From Methylovulum sp. (lineage in GTDB: Bacteria; Pseudomonadota; Gammaproteobacteria; Methylococcales; Methylomonadaceae): a stretch of 64,000 nucleotides of DNA. The notes beneath the pieces are model-generated. The model ran no database searches and was not told where the DNA came from. It saw only the letters and a list, made by a program, of their open reading frames with translations. The translations under genes and the position numbers were made by a program. Each line of letters starts with the position of its first letter. Within the stretch, counting starts at the first letter, position 1. This document shows positions 52,332 to 61,800 of the stretch, piece after piece. The stretch covers positions 186,001 through 250,000 of the forward strand of contig NZ_JAQTZU010000001.1 of assembly GCF_028687615.1 (NCBI RefSeq), read 5' to 3'.

Positions 52332-54005
52332 ATGAAAAAACTCAACACACTCGCCGCAACCGTTGCCTTGCTCATCGGTTCACAAAGCGCGGACGCCCTG
52401 ACACCTTGGGTGGATAAAACACCTGATGTCGGCATCTTCCTTTCGGGGGCCGTTGCCTTGAACAACGCCTATACTGCGGTTGTCACCAATACTTTGGCGG
52501 CGGCGGGCAGCGTGGACACGTTTAACGATGTTGACCCGGTCACCTTGTCCAAAGGTTCGCGCTGGACAGCCCACTACTTTACCGGAAATGCCAATCTGGG
52601 CACCGGGCTTGCCGGCAAGAAAATACTGTTGGTCAGGCGCACTGCCGGAGGCTCGGGCTATGGCGTCATCCCGCTAAACAGCAATATTGCCCTGGAGCAT
52701 CTCAATATCGTAGGCACAAACCAGGCAGCTTGGGTTGCCGACGGGGCCAAGACATGGAAACAAACCATCAGTGCCACCAATGCCAGCAAATACCTCATCA
52801 AACGGATTTCTGATGGCGGTTCCATTGCAGTTGACCCTTTCATATTGTTAAAGCCGGGTACGGAGAATTATCCAGACCAACAAAACGAACTGATGACAGG
52901 CTTGCCTGAACCTGGCTGGCCCTTGAACACGACCCAAATACCAACGACTGGCAGCAATCCTTTTACGATCATACCGACGGGCGGACTGGTTTATGGTGTC
53001 GCCGTGACGCTGGATTTATATAAAGTGTTGCAAGCCGCCCAAAAACGCGCGGGCTCCTTGCCAAGCAGCACGGTTATCGGCAACTACAGCGAAGCGGGTA
53101 TGCCGAACCTCAACCGCTTTATGGTCGCCTCCTTGTTGTCGGGCAAAATCGGTGCTTGGGATCAAATCAAAATAGTCGATAAAACGGACGGCAACAAAGT
53201 GAAAAGTTTGCTGGACCCCGGCATTTTGGCTTCTGCCGGCGTGGTGGCGCCGTACAAAGAATCGACCACCGGCAAAAACCTGACGCCAGTGGCACTGGGT
53301 TTACGCAATAACGGCGCGGCAACCAGCGTGATTGCCTACTCGGTGTTCATGAATTACCCAGGCACGAAAAACGCGTTTAAACCGGCATCTAAAACCGCCG
53401 ACAATGCCGTCGATGAAGATGCTGCATTGCCTATCGTCAAGCAACCGATCATTGTTTCCGACACCGGGACTTTGCTCAAAGACTGGCAAAACGGCACCAA
53501 TGTACTGGGCTTTAACAATGTCCTTGATGGCTTGAAGCCTGCCAAACGCTGGGGCATTGCCCTCAATACCGGCGACCGGAATAATGCCGTTACCGCTGCT
53601 GGTACGGGTGGTGATCCTTGGCGTTACATCAAGATTGACGGCTACGCACCCACCCTGGAAAATGTAGCGGCAGGAACCTACACTTACTGGGCGGAAGGCG
53701 TCGTACTTTACCGGACGAACAAAGCATCCGATCCCAAATGGGCGCTTAGAACCAAAGTGCTGAAAACCCTGGCGGACAATTTGGGCAGTCCGGTGATAAT
53801 TGGCCCGGTCACCACCACCCAGGCCTGGGGCAAAACCGGTGCCTTTGCAACGACCGCCGACCCGCGCGGCTTCAAGGCAAGCCTTCCGTTCAACCCCGCC
53901 AATCCGGTCGTGCCTTTCACGCACAAAAATAATGGGGTGCACACGGAAATCGTCCCGGTCGCCGATTCAAATGCAACTGGCGGCCTTGTAGTCCAGATGA
54001 AATAA
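52332..54005 (+). CDS. Exported PstS-like protein, function unknown
   Basis: 557 residues. Signal peptide (MKKLNTLAATVALLIGSQSA, cut after DA). FLSGAVALNNAYTAVV opens the mature part, and RFMVASLLSGKIGAWDQIKI recalls the IFLGKIxxWND motif of phosphate-type periplasmic binding proteins. VIAYSVFMNYPGTKN and the repeated lysine-rich loops are unlike true PstS, and no ABC genes are near. AAGGA lies before the ATG. It is followed, after a hairpin, by tpsB and tpsA on the same strand and may belong to that surface locus. Confidence 0.75.
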   Translation: MKKLNTLAATVALLIGSQSADALTPWVDKTPDVGIFLSGAVALNNAYTAVVTNTLAAAGSVDTFNDVDPVTLSKGSRWTAHYFTGNANLGTGLAGKKILLVRRTAGGSGYGVIPLNSNIALEHLNIVGTNQAAWVADGAKTWKQTISATNASKYLIKRISDGGSIAVDPFILLKPGTENYPDQQNELMTGLPEPGWPLNTTQIPTTGSNPFTIIPTGGLVYGVAVTLDLYKVLQAAQKRAGSLPSSTVIGNYSEAGMPNLNRFMVASLLSGKIGAWDQIKIVDKTDGNKVKSLLDPGILASAGVVAPYKESTTGKNLTPVALGLRNNGAATSVIAYSVFMNYPGTKNAFKPASKTADNAVDEDAALPIVKQPIIVSDTGTLLKDWQNGTNVLGFNNVLDGLKPAKRWGIALNTGDRNNAVTAAGTGGDPWRYIKIDGYAPTLENVAAGTYTYWAEGVVLYRTNKASDPKWALRTKVLKTLADNLGSPVIIGPVTTTQAWGKTGAFATTADPRGFKASLPFNPANPVVPFTHKNNGVHTEIVPVADSNATGGLVVQMK

Positions 54006-54014
54006 GCCCCAAAC

Positions 54015-54062
54015 TGTTGCTGCATCAACATGAAATCAACATCAACTGTTGATACAGCAACA
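54015..54062 (+). terminator. Hairpin after the PstS-like gene
   Basis: TGTTGCTGCATCAACA and TGTTGATACAGCAACA pair over 16 positions with one mismatch. No T-run follows, so partial termination or an mRNA end structure is likely. Confidence 0.55.
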
Positions 54063-54224
54063 CGTTTACGCCAGCTCTTTAAAGCAATAGCTAATAAAAT
54101 CAATTAAATACATAATGGCATATTATTTGCTTTTATGCTTACATATCAACACACGATAAGCAATCCCACCGCACAAACCTCTTGACATTTTTATTGAAAA
54201 ATAGCCAATAAGTATTCTGGTCTT

Positions 54225-55835
54225 ATGAAGCAATTAGTACGATACGCATTGATAAGCACCAGCGCGTTGCTTTTTTCGCCTTATACATGGGCGGAAAATC
54301 CGCCAAACAGCACAACGGCACAATCCCCTGAAGCCCTGCCAAAATTCGACATGCTGGAAATGCAGGTCGATGGCAACACCGTGCTGGACCGGCAGTTGGT
54401 GGAAAAAACCCTGTATCCGTTTATGGGGCCGGGCAAAACCGTCGATGACGTGGAAAAAGCCCGGCAAACCCTGGAAGCCGTTTACAAGGAAAAAGGTTAT
54501 CCGACCGTGCTGGTGGACATACCCGAACAAGATGTCGTGGACGGCCTGGTGCGCCTGCGTATCGTCGAAGGTGCGGTCGAGCGTTTGAAAGTCACCGGTT
54601 CACGGTATTTTTTCCTCGGCAAAATCAGGGACAAAGTCCCCGCGCTGGCGGCGGGCCAGGTGCCGTACATGCCAAAAGTGCAGGAACAAGTCGCCGAATT
54701 GGGCAAGGAGTCGGCTGACCGCCAAGTCACGCCGATTTTCCGGGCCGGTTCAACGCCGGGGAAAACCGAAGTGGAACTGCGCGTCAAAGACACCCTGCCC
54801 TTGCACGGCAGTTTGGAGATGAACGGGCGCAACTCGGAACATACCTCCCGTTCCCGTTTGATCGGCTCCCTGCGTTACGACAATCTCTGGCAAAGCTTCC
54901 ACAGCGCGTCGCTGTCATACCAAGTGTCGCCGGAAAATGCTGACGAGGTGGATGTCTGGTCAGGCACTTATGTGTTGCCCACAGGGTGGGCCGACACCCG
55001 CCTGGCGATGTACGGCATCGGCATCAGCTCCAACACCCAACTGGGCGCGAGTATCGGCAGCTTGTCGGTGGTCGGGACCGGGGCGATTTATGGTGCGCGT
55101 TTGATCAAGCCCTTGTCTGGACTCAACGCGTACACCCACAGCTTGAGCTTCGGCTTTGACTACAAAAGCTTTAACCAAGGTGTCACCCAACAAGGCCAAG
55201 ACCAACAAACTTCACCCATCAGCTACTTCCCTTTTTTAATCGGCTATGACGCGGCTTGGCGTTATCCGGGCGTGTCCACCTCGCTCAGTTCCGCGCTGCA
55301 TTTCTCGCTGGACGGGCTAGGCAACGACCAACAGGAATTTGAAAACCGCCGCTTCAAAGCCAAAGCGGGGTTTGCTTACCTCACTTCCGAACTCAAACAC
55401 CTGCGCGAACTGCCCAGGGACATGCGCTTGGCGGCCCGCGCTTCCGGGCAGATCACCAACACGCCGCTGATCAGCAACGAACAGTTCGCCGCTGGCGGCC
55501 CGCAAAGCGTGCGCGGCTATTTCCAAACCCAACAACTCGGCGATGACGGCGTCAATTTGTCCGTGGAACTGCAAAGCCCGATGCTAAAGCAAAACTGGGA
55601 TTTCGCGCAGAACCTGCGTCTGCATGTCTTTTTCGATTACGCCTATTTGTGGATAGAACATGCCATCGCGCCTAACCCTGATTATTACCTGTTAGCCGGA
55701 ACGGGTGCTGGTTTGCGCTTGCAATTCTTCAAACATTGGCTGGGCGAATTTGACTGGGCTTACCCTTTGGAAAAACAAGGCACGGTTGATGTCGGTAACC
55801 AACGGGTGGATTTCCGCCTGGCGTATGAGTTTTAG
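54225..55835 (+). CDS. Two-partner secretion transporter (TpsB, ShlB/FhaC type)
   Basis: 536 residues. Signal peptide (LISTSALLFSPYTWA), a POTRA_2 domain at about 40-118 (EMQVDGNTVLDRQLVEKTLY), a second POTRA-like part, and a 16-stranded barrel with the conserved VRGY loop motif (GGPQSVRGYFQT) and terminal Phe (FRLAYEF). It exports the haemagglutinin-like partner encoded 9 bases downstream. Confidence 0.95.
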   Translation: MKQLVRYALISTSALLFSPYTWAENPPNSTTAQSPEALPKFDMLEMQVDGNTVLDRQLVEKTLYPFMGPGKTVDDVEKARQTLEAVYKEKGYPTVLVDIPEQDVVDGLVRLRIVEGAVERLKVTGSRYFFLGKIRDKVPALAAGQVPYMPKVQEQVAELGKESADRQVTPIFRAGSTPGKTEVELRVKDTLPLHGSLEMNGRNSEHTSRSRLIGSLRYDNLWQSFHSASLSYQVSPENADEVDVWSGTYVLPTGWADTRLAMYGIGISSNTQLGASIGSLSVVGTGAIYGARLIKPLSGLNAYTHSLSFGFDYKSFNQGVTQQGQDQQTSPISYFPFLIGYDAAWRYPGVSTSLSSALHFSLDGLGNDQQEFENRRFKAKAGFAYLTSELKHLRELPRDMRLAARASGQITNTPLISNEQFAAGGPQSVRGYFQTQQLGDDGVNLSVELQSPMLKQNWDFAQNLRLHVFFDYAYLWIEHAIAPNPDYYLLAGTGAGLRLQFFKHWLGEFDWAYPLEKQGTVDVGNQRVDFRLAYEF

Positions 55836-55844
55836 GGCATTGCC

Positions 55845-58800
55845 ATGAATAAGAAAACGTTTTTCACAACGACGGACAGTGACCGTGGCTTCCAAACCAA
55901 GCCATTAGTTTTAGCCATCCGCGCCCTAATCGCCAGCGGTTTGGCAATCGGCGGTGGGCTGCCGCCCGCTTATGCCGAACTGCCCGTGCCATCCACCCCG
56001 GTCACGCTGTCCAACACCCCCGTCGATATTGCCGCCCAAGGCCACGCGGCGGCAGCGGTGTCCGGCAACGCGATGACCATCAAGCAAACCACCGACAAGG
56101 CCAGCATAGACTGGCAAAGCTTTAATATCGACGCGGGCAATAGCGTCCGTTTCGACCAACCAAGCTCCACCTCGGTGGCCCTGAACAACATCCACCAGGC
56201 CGATGCCAGCCGCATCATGGGTTCCTTGACCGCCAACGGCCAAGTTTATCTGGTCAACCAAAACGGCTTTGTGTTCGGCCAGAATGCGCAAATCAATGTC
56301 AACTCGCTAGTCGCCACCACCTTGGGCATCAGCGAAACCGCCTTTCAAAAAGGCCTGACCAAAGCCTTCGAGGATAACGGCGAGGCCGCGCTACAAGGCA
56401 ATGGCGAAGTCTATCTCAAAGACAAGCAAGGCAACTTGGTTCACGACCAGAACGGGCAAAAAATCAAGATCCAGATATTTATCGAGCAAGGCGCAAAGAT
56501 CAAAACCAATGCCTCTGGCGGCCGCGTCATTATCGCCGCGCCCGTGGTCAACAACGCCGGAACCATAGAAACGCCCGACGGGCAAACCCTGCTCGTGGCG
56601 GCTAAGGACAAGGTATATTTGCAGGAAGCGGGCGGTGATTCGGACATACGCGGCCTGCTGGTCGAAGTCGGCACGGGCGGTGTAGCCACTAACACGGGAA
56701 AAATCTTGGCGGAGCGCGGCAACGCCAGCCTGATGGGTTTTGCCGTCAACCAACAAGGCAAGGTTTCGGCGACCACCTCGGTCAACCTCAACGGCTCGGT
56801 CAGGCTGCTCGCCCGCGAAGGCATACAAGACCCATCCGGCACCGGCGGCAAGCTGCTGCCCAAATCCACCGTCAGGACGACAGCCCTTGATGACGGCCTG
56901 GGCACTAAAGCCACCGTGCATCTGGCTAGCGGCAGTGTGACCAGCGTGGATTTGGATGCCGACAAATCCGCCACGGCGATAGACGCCCAGGCACAAAACC
57001 GCTCAAACATAGAAATCAGCGGGCATGACGTTTATCTGCACAACCAATCCACGGTACAGGCAAAATCAGGAAATATTGGCATCACCGCCGTGGATGACCC
57101 GACTGACAGCAGCGTCAAAGGCAATGCACGGATTTTTCTGGAATCGGGCAGCGTGGTCGATGCGTCCGGCGTTAAAGACGTGAAAGTGGCGATGGAACGC
57201 AATGTCCTGACCGTGGAATTTCGTAAAAATGAGCTGCGGGACGCACCCTTGCAACGCGACGGCGTGCTTTACGGCAAAAAAGTCAATGTGGATATCCGTG
57301 ACGCCAGCGTAAAGTACGATGCCGACGGCAAACTGGTTTCCGCCACCATCCCCGTCGCCGACATCAAAGGCGCGGTGGAGCGTATCGCCCGCAATATCGA
57401 CGAACGCAGCACCAGCGGCGGCACGGTAAGCCTTAAATCCAGCGGCGATGCCATCACCCAATCGGGCAGCAAGATTGATTTTTCCGGTGGCTCGGTGGCG
57501 TACCAGGACGGCTACATCGAAACCACCAAGCTGCTTGCCGACGGACGGATTTATGACATTTCCGCCGCCGATGCCAACCGCCATTACGACAGCATCCTGG
57601 GCTTGGTGTCCGATAGCCATCCGAAATGGGGCGTGACCGAAACGTGGACGATCCCGGGTCTCGGAACCAGGCGTTTTGAATCCGCTTATATCGAAGGCAA
57701 AGCGGGCGGCGCCTTGACTATCGCCGCTTACGAAACCTCGTTGAACGGTACGCTGGACGGTTCCACCATCGCCGGAACCCTGCAAAGGACAAGCGGGCAA
57801 CGCGCGGCGGGCGGCAGCTTGGCGATTGATTTAAACAACGGTTTTTTACTTAGCAAACAAGATGTTGTGTTCAACAAAAGCGAGAACCTGATCAATAAAG
57901 GGCTGGACATCGGTTTCAATGATGCCTTGCCAAGAAACGCGGACGGCTCCGGTGACGTGGCGGCATTAAACCTGGACGCCGGTTTGTTCAACCGCTCCGG
58001 CATCACCCATGCCAGCATCAAAACCAACGGCATGGTCAGCTTACAGAAAGGGGTCCGCTTGGACTTGCCTGTTAATGGCAGCCTGAACTTAGCGGCAACG
58101 GGCTTTAATATACGAGGCTCAATCATCGCGCCATCTGGCGACATCAGCCTGAAACCCGTCACGGTGGGCGATACGCTATTGCCCACTAAAATCACGCTGG
58201 GCGGTTCGGCACTGATAGATGTTGCCGGACTGTGGGCCAATGATGTCCTGGACAGCAAGCAAGGCAATCCCTTGGGCGCGATTGCCAGCGATGGAGGAAC
58301 TGTCACACTGGTTGCCGAACAAGCCGATTTGCGCCTGGAAAAAGGCAGCCGCATTGATGCCAGTGGCGGTGCTTGGCTGGACAACCAATCCCAAATCACC
58401 GCAGGCCAAGGCGGAAGCATCCAACTGACCGCCGCTACCCACGATAGCGGTGGCGAAGCATCCACCCTGATATTGAATGGCAGCTTGGCGGCATGGTCGG
58501 TAAACCACGGCGGCAGTTTACAGCTAAGCAGCAACGAAGTGGTCATCGGCGCCGCCAAAGATGCGCCGGTACATGACGGTGCAAGCACGACACCGCTGAT
58601 ATTAGCCCCTGACTTTTTCCAGCAAAACGGCTTTGCTGATTACAGCCTCACTTCCACAGTCTATGGCCTGAAAGTGGCCGACAAGGTACAGCTCAAGCTC
58701 CAACAAAAGAATCTGGAATTGCGTCCATCGCTTAGCACACAAGCGTCCGGCAGCCATTTGCAAGCCTTCGGCACCGTTGTCACCTTGCCGAAAACAGAAC

Positions 58801-61800
58801 GTAATCCCGCTAATCTGACCCTGTCTTTTCACGAACTGTTGGCCCAAAACCGCAAGGAAGCCCTTAATATCGGCAAAGGCGTACTGATTCAAACGGATGC
58901 AAAAGGAGAAGTGGAACTCAATTCCGACACCTCGGTTTTTGTTGACGGGGCCATCAACACGCCCGGCGGCAACATCGCCATCAACATCAACACACCGACC
59001 AGCGGCGACAAGGGCTTTTTTGCTTCCCAGGGCATCTGGCTCAGTTCGTCCAGCCGTTTATTGGCTAAAGGCGTGTTCAAACCCGAACTGAACGATCTCG
59101 GCTTAAAGACTGGCGACGTGTTGTCCGGCGGCACTATCGCGCTGAACGCCAAACGCGGCTACATCGTCACCCGTAGCGGCTCGGTCATAGACGTGTCCGG
59201 CGCCTCGGAAAACCTGGATTTCCAGCAACCTGACCCGTCCGGCGCAAATTTTAAGACCGTCTCGAAAACTATCGCATCGGCTGGCGGGACTATCCGCTTC
59301 AATGCCGGCGAAGGCATGCTCACTGACGGAAGCCTGAAAGCGGCGGGCGGCAACGGCGCGGCGGGCGGCACCTTATCAGTCGAATTGGACCGGGGCCAGC
59401 GCAACAAACCGCTAATTAAAATCCCCAGCGGCCTGTTCCCCGATGATGTCAATGACGCGTTGCCTCGCACCATTATTATTTCTGACGATAGACTAGCCTC
59501 CATCCCCAAAGGCTTGGCGCAAGGCGGTGGCATCGCCTCAAACAAATACAGCGGGCGGGCTTTTTTTAAGGACAGTCAAATCAATAGCGCGGGTTTTGAT
59601 TCGTTGCTGTTCAAAACCGATGTCCTGGGCGCAAACGGCAAGTATGCAGGTAGCATCCAGTTTAAAGGCGATGTGCATTTGGCTGCGGCGCGGCAAATCG
59701 TGCTCGACACGCCCACGCTGCAAACCCAGGGCGGCCAGGTTAGCCTTAACACCGCCTACGCAGTGCTCGGATCCAGCCTAAGCCGTATCGACACCGATCT
59801 AGGCGACGGCAAATTTTCAACGACATTGACACCGGCCGCCAAAACCGGAACGGGCAAATTCAGCGTCATTGCCAAGGGCATAGATTTAATCGGCGGCCAG
59901 AGCTTCAACGGTTTCAACAAAGCCAACCTGACCAGCCTAGGCGACGTCCGCACGGTCGGTATCCGCCTGAGACCGGACACCAAGGATTATCTGGGCGAGC
60001 TGAAATTGGCGGGGAACTTGACCATCAAAGCCAGCCAGATTTATCCGGCGACGCTGACGGATTATCAAATTTCCGTGGGTGGCAAAGGCAATGAAACTGT
60101 CAATATCCTCAAAAACGGAGATTCGCCCGCTCCCGTTTATTCGGCGGACGGCAAACTGACGATCAACGCGCCGAACATCATCCAGCAAGGCGTAGTGAAG
60201 GCCCCCTTCGGTTCATTGACCTTCAATGCCGACAAAAAATTGACCTTGGCGGCGGGCAGCCTGACTTCCGTTTCGGGCAATGGACTCACCATCCCGTTCG
60301 GGCAAGGTTCGGATGGCTTGAACTGGCTGTATCCACTCGACAGCACAGGCAGCACGAATATTGTCATCGACACCCCGCCAGAAAAACGCCTGGCCTTGAA
60401 CGGTAAAAACGTGGACTTGAAGGCAGGAGCTAAAGTTGATTTATCTGGCGGGGGCGATTTGTATGCTTACGAATTTATCACCGGCCCTGGCGGTTCAACG
60501 GATGTGCTGGATGCCAACACGTCAGGTTACACGCAAAAATTCGCCGTCATCCCCACGCTACGCAACGCGCTCACGCCTTATGACCCGCAAGAATTTTCCG
60601 CATCGGGCCTAAACGTCGGCGACAGCGTTTATCTCGGCAAGGGTTCCAATTTGGCGGCGGGTTGGTACACGCTGTTGCCCGCGCATTACGCGCTATTGCC
60701 AGGTGCTTACCTGATAACGCCTAAAGCCGGGACGCAAGATATGCTGCCCGGCACCGCCATCACCGATTTGGCGGGGGCGACCATCGTGGCAGGCCGTTAT
60801 GGCGTCGCCAGCGCCGGAACCAAAAATGCCCGCTGGCAAGGTTTTGCCGTGGAATCCGGCACGATTGCGCGTACTTATTCCCAATACACCGATTATTTCG
60901 CCAATAGTTTCTTTACCGCCAAAGCCGCCTCAGATGGCGTGATAGTTTCGGCTTTGCCTCAAGACGCCGGAACACTGGCGATCACCGCACAAACGGGCTT
61001 GTCTTTAGGTGCAAAGCTGCTGGCGGCCCCCGCAGGCAAGGGCCGGGGCGGGCAAGTTGACATCAGCGCCGACCATCTGGCCATCGTCGGGCGGCGTGAA
61101 GATGTCACAAATGGAGATTCCGGCATCGTCAGATTGTTGGCGGATGATCTCAACCAACTGAACGCCCCTAGCCTGTTGCTAGGCGGTGTGCGCAATAAAA
61201 CCCAAAACGGCCAGCGCGTGGCAGTCTCGTCGCAAAGTTTAAGCATCGCAGGCGATGTGCTGTTGCAAGGCGAAGAAATCCTGTTGGCGGCGAAAGACGA
61301 GCTTAAGCTTGAATCCGGTGCGACGGTGGAAAGCACTGGCAAAACCGGCAACGACGGCACGGATCTCGTGGTTTCCAATAAAGGCCAAAATAACAGCGAT
61401 GGCGCATTGTTGCGCGTGTCCGCATCCGGTCAGGCGGACGTTAGCCGCGACAAGGCCGTGACCGGAAAAACAGGGACGCTGATCGTTGAAGCGGGCGCAC
61501 TATTAAAATCCGAAAACTCGATGTTGCTGGATTCCACCAAAGACACGGTTTTCGATGGCTCTATCGCCATGCAGGGCGGCTCGCTGGCCTTGAAAGCCAG
61601 CAAAATCAGCCTGGGCGGCACGCCGTTGGGCACGTCCGGCCTAGTGCTGTCCGCCACGCAATTCAACTTGGATGAATTAAAACTGACCAGCGCCAGCGAT
61701 TTGGACATTTACGGTGGTGTCGCCGTCAATACCGGCCTGCTCAGCATTGATGCCGCACAAATCAAAGGCTTTGACAATGCAGGCGCCACGGCGTCGCTGA

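Noticed and set aside
56391-58588. Long minus-strand frames across the adhesin gene
   Set aside because: They are shadows of a high-GC plus-strand gene; composition is repetitive Pro/Ser/Ala and there are no ribosome sites.
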